Shown here: in pieces, positions 14,423 through 22,275 of the stretch
Layout of the letters: each line of letters starts with the position of its first letter
Numbering within the stretch: the first letter of the stretch is position 1
From: Pseudomonadota bacterium
Lineage (GTDB): Bacteria > Pseudomonadota > Alphaproteobacteria > Rhizobiales > Xanthobacteraceae
Direction: 5' to 3'
NCBI GenBank assembly: GCA_023451825.1
Contig: JAEXYA010000020.1
Coordinates: forward strand, 1 to 28,167
Length of the DNA stretch: 28,167 nt
Program-made: the position numbers and the translations under genes
Notes under the pieces: model-generated
What the model saw: the letters and a program-made list of their open reading frames with translations, nothing else
Database searches by the model: none
What the model was told of the DNA's origin: nothing

Positions 14423-15622
14423 TTAGCGCTTCCGCTCCGACACCATCGCGAGCAGTACCGTCGCCAGCATGAAAAAGGCCGATGCGCCGAACACCCAGTG
14501 CGGCAGCGCGTGGTCCATGAACCAGCCGAACATGATCGGCGAAACGATGCCGCTGAAATTGAAGCCGGTGGAGACGATGCCGAAGGCGCGGCCGGCGGCG
14601 CCGGGTGGTGCCGCTTGCCGAACCAGCATGTCGCGCGACGGTGTGATCACGCCGCCCAGGAAGCCGGCCACGGTCATCGCGACAACGATCGCCCATGCGG
14701 GAAACATGAAAACTGCGATGGCGCCGATGATCGCGGCGTTGACGGTAAAGCACACGGCCGCCACGCGGCTGTGATGCACGGTGCGATCCGCCAGCCAACC
14801 ACCGGCCAGCACGCCGATGGCGCTCGCCGCGAGGAACGAGGTCAGCGCGACATTGGCGGAAGACAGCGTGATGCCGTAGCCGTTCATCAGCGCGACGATG
14901 CCAAAACTGTTGAGGCCGCCTTGCGACAGCGCCAGCAATGTGAAGAACAGCGTCAGCATCATGATGGCAGGTGTCATCACGCTGACTTTGGGCGCCTCCG
15001 CGCCACCCGCCTTGCGGGCCTGCGCAGCACCTGCATCGGGGATCCCGACCACGATCAGCATCAGTGCAATGGCGACGCCGATGCCGCCGGCGACGATCAG
15101 TGCGCCGGCGCCGCCCACCGATGCCAGCAGCGCGACCATCATCGGAGGTGCCATCGCGCCGCCGACAAAGCCGGCAAAGGTGTGGATCGAGAAAGCGCGG
15201 CCCATCTTGGACTCGTCCATATGGGCGGCCAGGATGGCGTAGTCGGCGGGGTGATAGACGCTGTTGGCGAGGCCGAGCAGGCCGGCGCAGATGATGAGCG
15301 CGGGATAGCTGAGGAACAGGCCGAGCACGACCAGCGCACAGCCACCGAGCAACACGCCAAGGATGAGAATGAGGCGTGCACCGACGCGATCCACCAGGAA
15401 GCCGATCGGCGCCTGGGTCAGGCCGGAGACGACGGCGAAGGTGGTGAGCGCGAAGCCGAGATCGATATAGCTGACGCCGAGCCGGTCCTTGAGAAAGGGA
15501 AACAGCATCGGCAGCACGAAGATATGGAAATGGCTCACCCAATGCGCGATCGAGATCGCGGTCAGGGTCCGGTTGGCCGAGGCCTCCGGTGCTTGCGCTG
15601 TCGTGGCCGGTATATCGACCAT
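14423..15622 (-). CDS. MFS transporter
   Basis: This 399-residue protein has about 12 hydrophobic helices and the major facilitator signature motifs: GFLVDRVGARLI after helix 2, and GGWLADRTVHHSR in the second half. The N-terminal HWVSHFHIFVLPMLFPFLKD followed by YIDLGFALT resembles the fosmidomycin-resistance/oxalate-formate-like efflux group. It should be a proton-coupled inner-membrane carrier; the substrate is unknown. The first ~20 residues are cytoplasmic and Ala-rich. It starts 224 bases from the divergent FixK-like gene, and the FixK-type box at 15758 lies between them. Downstream on the same strand, beyond a repeat, is the ABC/AttH operon; joint transcription is possible but the repeat may separate them. 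Confidence 0.92.
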   Translation of the reverse strand: MVDIPATTAQAPEASANRTLTAISIAHWVSHFHIFVLPMLFPFLKDRLGVSYIDLGFALTTFAVVSGLTQAPIGFLVDRVGARLILILGVLLGGCALVVLGLFLSYPALIICAGLLGLANSVYHPADYAILAAHMDESKMGRAFSIHTFAGFVGGAMAPPMMVALLASVGGAGALIVAGGIGVAIALMLIVVGIPDAGAAQARKAGGAEAPKVSVMTPAIMMLTLFFTLLALSQGGLNSFGIVALMNGYGITLSSANVALTSFLAASAIGVLAGGWLADRTVHHSRVAAVCFTVNAAIIGAIAVFMFPAWAIVVAMTVAGFLGGVITPSRDMLVRQAAPPGAAGRAFGIVSTGFNFSGIVSPIMFGWFMDHALPHWVFGASAFFMLATVLLAMVSERKR

Positions 15623-15757
15623 ACTTGTTCCACCCTCTAACCTGTTGTTCGACGTCGGGAATTTCCCGTTATCCGTAGGGCCGGGGCGGTGCTTTGTCCA
15701 TCAACAGGGCAACATGCTGCCAATGCAGGCAGCGCAGGGGAGTCTCCCTCTCCCCGA

Positions 15758-15771
15758 TTGATGCACGTCAA
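15758..15771 (+). promoter_or_regulatory. FixK/FNR-type box before the regulator gene
   Basis: The sequence TTGAT-GCAC-GTCAA matches the TTGAT-N4-ATCAA consensus at 9 of 10 positions. It is centred about 81 bases before the regulator's ATG at 15846, allowing a start site about 41 bases downstream. It suggests autoregulation, or control by another Crp/Fnr protein. Confidence 0.6.
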
Positions 15772-15845
15772 TGTCGGCTTCTACCGACAGTTTATCCCGG
15801 TGATGCCGCGCAAAGTCGCGCGGAGACAGCATCGCCGGGGGAGAC

Positions 15846-16553
15846 ATGACACAGCAGATGGCCGCTTCGTCCTTCGTGCCCTGCACGACCGCGACGGGTC
15901 CTTCGACCGGATTCCTGTCCCGCCTCAATTTCAATGATCGCCGGCAGTTGATGGCGCTGGGCGAGCGCGTGCCGCGTGGCGCCAACGAGGTTCTGTTTGC
16001 GCAAGGCGCGCCCGCCGCACGTTGCTTCAGCGTGATCGAGGGCGTCGTCTGCCTGTCGCGCAGCATCGGCGACAGCAGACGCCAGATCGTCGGCTTCGCG
16101 CTGCCGGGCGATGCACTCGAGATCGCCGCGCAGCAGCGCCACGAGGTCTCGGCCACGACCATCGGTCCGGCGCTGGTCTGGGAAATCGCCCGCGAGAGCT
16201 TTTCTCAATTCGTCAGCCACCGACCCTATGTGCTGCACGCGGTGATCGCGTCTGTCGCGACCGATCTCACCGATGCCCATGAGCAGATGTTTTCGCTCGG
16301 CCGCCGCCCTGCCGAAGAGAAGCTCGCCAGCTTCCTTGCCGAATGGCGCGAGCGGCTTGTGCGCATCGGCAAGGATGTCGAGCCGCTGCCGCTGCCGATG
16401 AGCCGCAGGGATATCGCCGACTATCTCGGTCTCACCGTCGAAACGGTGTGTCGCACCCTCGCGAAGCTGGAGCGCCGTGGCGCGATCGAGATTCTACCGG
16501 GTCGCGTGCGGCTGATCGCCGAGCCCGACGAGCTGTTGCGCAGCTGCGCATGA
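15846..16553 (+). CDS. Crp/Fnr-family transcriptional regulator, FixK-like
   Basis: This 235-residue regulator has an N-terminal cyclic-nucleotide-binding-type beta roll (~25-135), a dimer helix (~135-165) and a winged helix-turn-helix (~180-225). The recognition helix LTVETVCRTLAKL holds E199 and R203, the residues that in FNR (E209, R213) read TTGAT-N4-ATCAA. The position equal to FNR S212 is C202 here. The four-cysteine iron-sulfur pattern of FNR is absent at the N-terminus (only C13), so it is FixK-like, not an oxygen sensor by cluster. It stands directly upstream of the cbb3 oxidase genes and has a FixK-type box before it and before ccoN. In rhizobia FixK activates such genes under low oxygen, and the same role is likely. 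An ATG at 15858 is a possible alternative start. Confidence 0.93.
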   Translation: MTQQMAASSFVPCTTATGPSTGFLSRLNFNDRRQLMALGERVPRGANEVLFAQGAPAARCFSVIEGVVCLSRSIGDSRRQIVGFALPGDALEIAAQQRHEVSATTIGPALVWEIARESFSQFVSHRPYVLHAVIASVATDLTDAHEQMFSLGRRPAEEKLASFLAEWRERLVRIGKDVEPLPLPMSRRDIADYLGLTVETVCRTLAKLERRGAIEILPGRVRLIAEPDELLRSCA

Positions 16554-16564
16554 CGATGCGGCTT

Positions 16565-16578
16565 TTGATGTCAATCAA
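16565..16578 (+). promoter_or_regulatory. perfect FixK/FNR box before ccoN
   Basis: The sequence TTGAT-GTCA-ATCAA is a perfect match. Its centre is ~60 bases before the ccoN ATG at 16632. A class II activator site centred at -41.5 would place the transcription start near 16613, about 19 bases before the start codon. Confidence 0.85.
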
Positions 16579-16631
16579 GCCGCCGATGACGGCGATGTGA
16601 TTGTTGGAATTGTTCTTGGGAAAGACTCATC

Positions 16632-18290
16632 ATGACCAGACCAGCTGACGGCGTGAAGTGGATGACGATCGGAGAGTCCGGTCTCTCCATCCTCTGCATC
16701 ATCACCGTATTCCTCTCCATCATCGCCTCGGCCAAAGCCGAGGATGCCGCCTACGCGTTCCATGTCGCCGTCTTTGGCGCGGCCGCGCTGGCGTCGCTGT
16801 TCGTCATCGTCAATCGCTATTTCGAACGTGGCGAGCTGCCGCCGCAGGAGATCGATGGCCGACCGAACTACAATTTCGGCCCGATCAAGTTCGCGGCTGC
16901 AGCCTCAATGTTCTGGGGCATCGCCGGCTTTCTCGTCGGCCTGCTGATCGCGCTGCAGCTGGCATGGCCGGCGCTGAATTTCGATCTGCCCTGGACCTCG
17001 TTCGGTCGCCTGCGGCCGCTGCATACGTCCGCAGTGGTGTTCGCCTTCGGCGGCAATGTGCTGATCGCAACATCCTTCTATGTGGTGCAGAAGACCTGCC
17101 GCGCGCGGCTTGCCGGTGACCTGTCGCCGTGGTTCGTCGTGCTCGGCTACAATCTCTTCATCGTCATCGCCGGCACGGGCTATCTGCTCGGTGTCACGCA
17201 GTCGAAGGAATATGCCGAGCCGGAATGGTATGCCGACCTGTGGCTCACCATCGTCTGGGTGATGTACCTGCTGGTGTTCCTGGTGACGCTGATGAAGCGC
17301 AAGGAACCGCATATCTTCGTCGCCAACTGGTTCTATCTCGCCTTCATCATCACCATCGCGGTGCTGCATCTCGGCAATAATCCGGCGCTTCCCGTCTCGG
17401 TCTTCGGCTCGAAGTCGTACGTCGCCTGGGCCGGCGTGCAGGATGCCATGTTCCAGTGGTGGTATGGCCACAACGCGGTGGGCTTCTTCCTCACCGCGGG
17501 ATTCCTGGCCATCATGTATTACTTCATCCCGAAGCGCGCGGAGCGGCCGGTTTACTCCTATCGCCTGTCCATCGTGCACTTCTGGGCGATCATCTTCCTC
17601 TATATCTGGGCCGGCCCGCATCACCTGCATTACACGGCGCTGCCCGACTGGACGCAGACGCTCGGCATGACCTTCTCGATCATGCTGTGGATGCCCTCCT
17701 GGGGCGGCATGATCAACGGCCTGATGACGCTGTCGGGTGCATGGGACAAGCTGCGCACGGATCCAGTGCTGCGCATGCTGGTGGTGTCGGTGGCCTTCTA
17801 CGGCATGGCGACCTTCGAAGGCCCGCTGATGTCCATCAAGGTCGTCAATTCGCTCAGCCACTACACCGACTGGACCATCGGCCATGTGCATTCCGGTGCG
17901 CTCGGCTGGGTCGGCTTCGTCTCCTTCGGCGCGCTGTATTGCCTGGTGCCGTGGCTGTGGAATCGCAAGGGCCTCTACAGCCTCAAGCTGGTGGAGTGGC
18001 ACTTCTGGGTCGCGACCCTCGGCATCGTTCTCTACATCTCGGCGATGTGGGTCTCGGGCATCCTGCAGGGCTTGATGTGGCGCGCCTACACCTCGCTCGG
18101 CTTCCTCGAATACTCGTTTATCGAAAGCGTCGAGGCGATGCACCCCTTCTACATCATTCGGGCGGCGGGCGGCGGCCTGTTCCTGATCGGCGCGCTGATC
18201 ATGGCCTACAATTTGTGGATGACCGTGCGTGTCGGCGAGGCCGAGTCCGACGCCACGCTCGGCAATGCCGCGCTGCAGCCGGCGGAGTGA
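16632..18290 (+). CDS. ccoN: cbb3-type cytochrome c oxidase subunit I
   Basis: This 552-residue inner-membrane protein is the catalytic subunit of the high-affinity cbb3 oxidase, which reduces oxygen to water and pumps protons at low oxygen. Heme and copper ligands are all present: H131 (RPLHTSAVVF) and H420 for low-spin heme b, H418 (GHVHSGALG) for heme b3, and H280 (WWYGHNAVGF), H330 and H331 (GPHHLHY) for CuB. The FLYIWAGP helix holds the tyrosine expected to be cross-linked. These are offset by ~72 residues from Pseudomonas stutzeri CcoN because of a longer N-terminus, with two extra helices. It starts the ccoNOQP operon, with ccoO 10 bases downstream. A perfect FixK box is upstream. Confidence 0.98.
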   Translation: MTRPADGVKWMTIGESGLSILCIITVFLSIIASAKAEDAAYAFHVAVFGAAALASLFVIVNRYFERGELPPQEIDGRPNYNFGPIKFAAAASMFWGIAGFLVGLLIALQLAWPALNFDLPWTSFGRLRPLHTSAVVFAFGGNVLIATSFYVVQKTCRARLAGDLSPWFVVLGYNLFIVIAGTGYLLGVTQSKEYAEPEWYADLWLTIVWVMYLLVFLVTLMKRKEPHIFVANWFYLAFIITIAVLHLGNNPALPVSVFGSKSYVAWAGVQDAMFQWWYGHNAVGFFLTAGFLAIMYYFIPKRAERPVYSYRLSIVHFWAIIFLYIWAGPHHLHYTALPDWTQTLGMTFSIMLWMPSWGGMINGLMTLSGAWDKLRTDPVLRMLVVSVAFYGMATFEGPLMSIKVVNSLSHYTDWTIGHVHSGALGWVGFVSFGALYCLVPWLWNRKGLYSLKLVEWHFWVATLGIVLYISAMWVSGILQGLMWRAYTSLGFLEYSFIESVEAMHPFYIIRAAGGGLFLIGALIMAYNLWMTVRVGEAESDATLGNAALQPAE

Positions 18291-18300
18291 GGATCACACC

Positions 18301-19035
18301 ATGTCGTTCTGGAGCAGACACCAAATCCTCGAGAAGAACTCGATCATCCTAATCGTGGGCATCATTCTCGTCATCGCCATCGGCGGTATCGTCGAGATCG
18401 CGCCGCTGTTCTATCTCAAGAGCACCATCGAGAAGGTGGAGGGCATGCGGCCCTACACCCCGCTCGAACTTGCGGGCCGCAACGTCTATGTGCGCGAAGG
18501 CTGCTATCTCTGCCATTCGCAGATGGTGCGTCCGCTGCGCGATGAAGTGGAGCGTTACGGTCATTATTCGCTCGCGGCGGAGAGCATGTATGACCATCCG
18601 TTCCAGTGGGGATCGAAGCGCACCGGCCCGGATCTCGCTCGTGTCGGCGGCAAGTATTCCGACGAGTGGCACGTCGCTCACTTGACCAAGCCGCAGAACG
18701 TCGTGCCGCAGTCGGTGATGCCGGGCTACAAGTTCCTGTCTGACACGCCCGTCGATCCGGAGAGCATGGCCGGCCATCTGCGGACCAATCGCGCAGTCGG
18801 CGTGCCCTATACCGACGACCAGATCGCCAATGCCGTCGCCGATCTCAAGGCGCAGGCCGATCCCGACAATGGCGATGTCGATGCCTTGACCAAGCGTTAC
18901 CCGAAGGCGGTGGCGCGCAATTTCGATGGCAAGCCGGGCTTGCCCACCGAGATGGATGCGCTCGTCGCTTATCTGCAGATGCTCGGCACGCTCGTCGATT
19001 TCAAACTTTACAACGACAAGGCCAACCTGCGCTGA
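18301..19035 (+). CDS. ccoO: cbb3-type cytochrome c oxidase subunit II (mono-heme)
   Basis: This 244-residue membrane-anchored c-type cytochrome passes electrons to CcoN. One N-terminal membrane helix (~residues 14-38, IILIVGIILVIAIGGIVEI) is followed by a periplasmic domain with the heme motif CYLCH at C68-C71-H72. A distal methionine ligand is probably in the VVPQSVMPGYKFL segment. ATG 18301 (MSFWSRHQILEKNS) is right: the longer in-frame start at 18229 overlaps ccoN and is not conserved. A GAGGA ribosome site precedes it. The stop is followed by ccoQ after 9 bases. Confidence 0.97.
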   Translation: MSFWSRHQILEKNSIILIVGIILVIAIGGIVEIAPLFYLKSTIEKVEGMRPYTPLELAGRNVYVREGCYLCHSQMVRPLRDEVERYGHYSLAAESMYDHPFQWGSKRTGPDLARVGGKYSDEWHVAHLTKPQNVVPQSVMPGYKFLSDTPVDPESMAGHLRTNRAVGVPYTDDQIANAVADLKAQADPDNGDVDALTKRYPKAVARNFDGKPGLPTEMDALVAYLQMLGTLVDFKLYNDKANLR

Positions 19036-19044
19036 GGACCAATC

Positions 19045-19209
19045 ATGCGTGCCATTCTGACCGTAGAGAATTTTGCCTCGAGCCTCGTCCTTTCACTTTG
19101 GACGCCGCTATTCGTGGGAATCTTCCTCGCCATCGTCACTTATGCGCTGTGGCCGCGCAACAAGGCCACGTTCGACGCTGCGGCGCAGATGCCGCTGCGA
19201 GAGGATTGA
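19045..19209 (+). CDS. ccoQ: cbb3-type cytochrome c oxidase subunit IV
   Basis: This 54-residue protein has one membrane helix (~18-37) and then a WPRNK basic turn and a short acidic-ended tail (PLRED). CcoQ stabilises the cbb3 complex, particularly CcoP association, when oxygen is present. Size, WPRNK turn and position between ccoO and ccoP are typical. It lies 9 bases after ccoO and 7 bases before ccoP, with GAGGA just upstream of its ATG. It is too short for many gene finders and overlaps a longer spurious frame. Confidence 0.95.
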   Translation: MRAILTVENFASSLVLSLWTPLFVGIFLAIVTYALWPRNKATFDAAAQMPLRED

Positions 19210-19216
19210 TGCCATC

Positions 19217-20092
19217 ATGAGCAGTCATCACGAAGAACTCGACCATGCCACCGGCAAGACCACGACAGGTCATTCCTGGGACGGCATCAAGGAACTCAAC
19301 ACGCCGCTGCCGCGCTGGTGGGTGTGGACCTTCTATCTCACCATCATCTGGGCGGTCGGCTATTGGGTCGTCTATCCCTCTTGGCCGCTGGTCTCCAGCT
19401 ACGCAACGGGCGTGATCGGCTATTCGTCGCGTGCGGATATCAGCGCTGAACTCGCCAATCTCGAAAAAGTGCGCGGTGACAAGATGGCCGCGCTCAACAA
19501 TGCCTCGCTGGAGCAGATCGCCAAGGATCCAGCCTTGCTGGCGCTGGCCCGCGCCAAGGGCAAGACCGTGTTCGGCGACAATTGCGCGCCGTGTCATGGC
19601 ACAGGCGCCGCAGGCTCGAAGGGATTTCCGAATCTCAACGACGACGACTGGCTGTGGGGCGGTTCGCTCGAGGCGATCGAGAAGACGATCAAGTTCGGCG
19701 CACGTTCAGGCCATGGCGAAGCACATAAAGGCGCGATGCTGGCCTTCGGACGCGACGGCATCCTGAAGAAGGATGAAATCGTTACGGTGGCGAACTATGT
19801 CCGCGCACTGGCGGGGCTTTCGACGGCGAAGGGTTATGACCCTGAAGCCGGCAAGACATTGTTCGCCGACAATTGCGCCTCCTGTCATGGCGATGCCGGC
19901 AAAGGCAATCAGGACATGGGCGCGCCGAACCTCACCGACGGCATCTGGCTCTATGGCTCCGATGAAGCGACCATCATTCAGACCATTACCAATGGCCGCA
20001 ATGGCGTGATGCCGGCCTGGGTCGGCCGCCTCGATCCCGCGACGATCAAGGCGCTGACGGTCTATGTGCACACCCTAGGGGGTGGACAGTGA
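19217..20092 (+). CDS. ccoP: cbb3-type cytochrome c oxidase subunit III (di-heme)
   Basis: This 291-residue protein has a cytoplasmic N-terminal segment, a membrane helix (~34-56, WWVWTFYLTIIWAVGYWVVY) and two periplasmic cytochrome c domains. The heme motifs are CAPCH (C123-C126-H127) and CASCH (C220-C223-H224). It receives electrons from the bc1 complex or soluble cytochromes and passes them to CcoO/CcoN. ATG 19217 (MSSHHEELDHATG) was chosen, with a GAGGAT ribosome site inside the ccoQ end; the longer in-frame form from 19073 would overlap ccoQ. A REP-like element starts 2 bases after the stop. Confidence 0.97.
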   Translation: MSSHHEELDHATGKTTTGHSWDGIKELNTPLPRWWVWTFYLTIIWAVGYWVVYPSWPLVSSYATGVIGYSSRADISAELANLEKVRGDKMAALNNASLEQIAKDPALLALARAKGKTVFGDNCAPCHGTGAAGSKGFPNLNDDDWLWGGSLEAIEKTIKFGARSGHGEAHKGAMLAFGRDGILKKDEIVTVANYVRALAGLSTAKGYDPEAGKTLFADNCASCHGDAGKGNQDMGAPNLTDGIWLYGSDEATIIQTITNGRNGVMPAWVGRLDPATIKALTVYVHTLGGGQ

Positions 20093-20093
20093 C

Positions 20094-20230
20094 ACTCCCC
20101 TGTCATCCCGGCGAAGGCCGGGATCCATACACGCTGTCGATATAGTTGAGACGCGAAAGCGGTTGCTCTGCGTTTCAACCACCTCGTCGGAGGTTATGGA
20201 TCCCGGCGTTCGCCGGGATGACAGGGGAGT
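20094..20230. repeat. REP-like inverted repeat, family C copy 2
   Basis: This 137-base element has perfect 21-base inverted ends: left 20094-20114 (starting ACTCCCCTGTCATCCCGGC) and right 20210-20230. Inside are matching GGATCCATA/TATGGATCC arms. It shares the TGTCATCCCGGCGAA end and GTCGGAGG-TATGG segment with the copy at 14302-14415. It lies between ccoP and ccoG, ends 8 bases before the FixK-like box of ccoG and probably separates two transcripts. Confidence 0.92.
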
Positions 20231-20238
20231 CGGTGGGA

Positions 20239-20252
20239 TTGACCTGCATCAA
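20239..20252 (+). promoter_or_regulatory. FixK/FNR-type box before ccoG
   Basis: The sequence TTGAC-CTGC-ATCAA matches the consensus at 9 of 10 positions. It is centred about 58 bases before the ccoG ATG at 20304, the same spacing as the ccoN box. Confidence 0.7.
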
Positions 20253-20303
20253 TTGAATTCCCGCCCCGAAGCTTAGGGTCATTCCAACCAGCGAGTGACC
20301 ATC

Positions 20304-21746
20304 ATGAACAAGCCCGTTCCCGCCTCGGAGTTCGACTACGGCCCGCTCTATGCGCCGCAGAAGAAAGTCTATCCGCAGAAGGTGTCCGGCACGTTCCGGA
20401 ACATCAAATGGGCGCTGATGGCGCTCTGTCTCGGCATCTATTACTTCCTGCCCTTCGTGCGCTGGAATCGCGGGCCGGGCGCGCCGGATCAGGCGGTGCT
20501 GGTCGATCTCGTCAATGGCCGGTTCTACTTCTTCTTCATCGAGCTGTGGCCGCAGGAAGTCTATATCTTCACCGGCCTACTGATCCTCGCTGCGCTCACG
20601 CTGTTCCTGATGAATGCCGTGGGCGGTCGCATGTGGTGTGGCTATCTCTGCCCGCAGACGGTGTGGACCGATCTCTTCTTCGCCGTCGAGCGCCTGATCG
20701 AAGGCGATCGTCGCGAGCGGATCAAGAAGGATGCGGCCAAGGGCATCACGCTTGAGCGTATCGTCGAACTCACGCTGAAGCATTCGATCTGGCTGCTGAT
20801 CGCCTGGTGGACCGGCGGCGCGTGGGTGCTCTATTTCAACGATGCACCGACGCTGGTGAAGGAGCTCGTCACATTCCAGGCGCCGATGCTCGCTTATATC
20901 TGGATCGCGATCCTCACCTTCACGACCTATGTTCTTGCCGGCTGGATGCGCGAGCAGGTCTGCCTCTATATGTGTCCGTGGCCGCGCATCCAGGCCGCGC
21001 TCACGGACGAATGGGCGCTCAACGTCACCTATCGTCATGATCGCGGCGAGCAGCGCATGTCGCTGAAGAAGTCGGCAGAAGCGCGGGCCGCGGGCAAGCC
21101 TGCCGGTGATTGCGTCGATTGTTATCAATGCGTCAATGTCTGCCCGGTCGGCATCGACATCCGCAACGGGCTGCAGATGGATTGCATCCAATGCGGCCTC
21201 TGCATCGATGCCTGCGACGGCGTGATGAAAAAGATCGGCCGCCCGACGCGCCTGATTGCCTATGACACCGATATCAATATCGCGCGCCGTCAGGCCGGCA
21301 AGACCAATATCACCAAGCTCATTCGCCCGCGCACGATCGCTTATGTGGTGATGATCGCCATGGTCGGCGGCGCGATGCTCTATGCGCTGGCAGCACGCTC
21401 GATGCTCGACATCAATGTCCTGCATGACCGCAATCCGATATCGGTGCGTCTCGCCGACGGCTCCGTTCGCAATGCCTATACGGTCCGCCTGCTCAACAAG
21501 CGCGACGATCGCGCGGTCGCGCTGGATGTCGAGGGCCTGACTCAGGCGACCGTGCATGTGGTCGGGCAGGACACCGCTGCGTCCGGCCGGCCGCAGATCA
21601 TTGTCGGCCGCGATCGCACCACCGAATTGCGCGTGCTGGTGACGGCGCCGACATCTGCCGCCAGGTCGACGCCGCTGACCATGCGCGTCACCGACGTCGC
21701 AAGCGGTGAGACTGCCGCCGCCGTCGATAATTTCGTTATGCCGTAA
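20304..21746 (+). CDS. ccoG: cbb3 oxidase assembly ferredoxin-like cupric reductase
   Basis: This 480-residue inner-membrane protein (CcoG/FixG/RdxA) is needed for cbb3 maturation; in Rhodobacter it reduces Cu(II) to Cu(I) for delivery. Several membrane helices are present: residues ~34-50, ~85-107, ~157-175, ~190-215 and ~345-365. The cytoplasmic ferredoxin region has two 4Fe-4S patterns, CVDCYQCVNVCP and CIQCGLCIDACD. Extra CxxxCP motifs in WCGYLCPQ and CLYMCPWPR are also conserved. A C-terminal periplasmic immunoglobulin-like region follows. ATG 20304 (MNKPVPASEF) is preferred to GTG 20295. The stop codon overlaps the ribosome site of ccoH, 11 bases later. Confidence 0.96.
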   Translation: MNKPVPASEFDYGPLYAPQKKVYPQKVSGTFRNIKWALMALCLGIYYFLPFVRWNRGPGAPDQAVLVDLVNGRFYFFFIELWPQEVYIFTGLLILAALTLFLMNAVGGRMWCGYLCPQTVWTDLFFAVERLIEGDRRERIKKDAAKGITLERIVELTLKHSIWLLIAWWTGGAWVLYFNDAPTLVKELVTFQAPMLAYIWIAILTFTTYVLAGWMREQVCLYMCPWPRIQAALTDEWALNVTYRHDRGEQRMSLKKSAEARAAGKPAGDCVDCYQCVNVCPVGIDIRNGLQMDCIQCGLCIDACDGVMKKIGRPTRLIAYDTDINIARRQAGKTNITKLIRPRTIAYVVMIAMVGGAMLYALAARSMLDINVLHDRNPISVRLADGSVRNAYTVRLLNKRDDRAVALDVEGLTQATVHVVGQDTAASGRPQIIVGRDRTTELRVLVTAPTSAARSTPLTMRVTDVASGETAAAVDNFVMP

Positions 21747-21757
21747 AGGAGACCGTC

Positions 21758-22267
21758 ATGAGTGACGCTGCCACAACGACCGCACCGGGACGTCCGATTA
21801 CAGGCCGTTTCGTCCTGATCTGCCTGATCGTTTTCTTCGGGCTGATCATCGCGATCAATGTCGTCATGATGAAACTGGCCATCGAGACGCTGCCCGGCAC
21901 CGAGGTGGACAGCCCCTATGTAGCCAGCCTCGCTTACGGCAACGAGATCGAAGCCGCCCGTGCGCAGGCGACGCGCGGCTGGGCGGTGGTCGCGCATGTC
22001 GCGCGAGACGACGATGGCGGCGCGTCGGTTCGTATCGAAGCAAAAGATCGCGACGGCAAGCCGTTGACGGACGTCGTATTCACCAGCCGGCTGGAACGTC
22101 CGGCTGACCGCCGCCTCGATCAGGCTGTTGAACTGGCTGCGATCGGCACCGGTGTTTATCGTGGGCGTGTTGCGCAGCTTCCGGCAGGGCAGTGGAGCCT
22201 GGTGCTGGAGGGGGACCGCAACGGCGAGCGCGTTTTCCTGTCGCGCAACCGCGTCATCCTGAAATAG
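21758..22267 (+). CDS. ccoH: cbb3 oxidase assembly protein CcoH/FixH
   Basis: This 169-residue protein has one N-terminal membrane helix (~18-40, GRFVLICLIVFFGLIIAI) and a periplasmic beta-rich FixH domain of ~125 residues (NEIEAARAQATRGWAVVAHV, FTSRLERPADRRLDQ, YRGRVAQLPAGQWSLVLE). CcoH binds CcoN early and stays with the cbb3 complex. An AAAGGAGA ribosome site precedes the ATG. The usual next gene, ccoI (copper P-type ATPase), is absent: ccoS begins only 8 bases after this stop codon. The C-terminus looks natural rather than cut. Confidence 0.93.
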   Translation: MSDAATTTAPGRPITGRFVLICLIVFFGLIIAINVVMMKLAIETLPGTEVDSPYVASLAYGNEIEAARAQATRGWAVVAHVARDDDGGASVRIEAKDRDGKPLTDVVFTSRLERPADRRLDQAVELAAIGTGVYRGRVAQLPAGQWSLVLEGDRNGERVFLSRNRVILK

Positions 22268-22275
22268 GTGGCGTC

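Noticed and set aside
14304..15640. Long open frames on both strands across the MFS gene
   Set aside because: They are shadows rich in Arg, His and Gln; the MFS frame has membrane helices and motifs.
16905..18143. 412-codon open frame antisense to ccoN
   Set aside because: The ccoN frame holds all heme and copper ligands; the antisense product has no recognisable feature.
18229..18300. Longer start for ccoO overlapping ccoN
   Set aside because: The added residues are not CcoO-like; ATG 18301 has a ribosome site and the conserved N-terminus.
19073..19216. Longer start for ccoP
   Set aside because: It would overlap all but the first 28 bases of ccoQ in another frame; ATG 19217 fits the family start.
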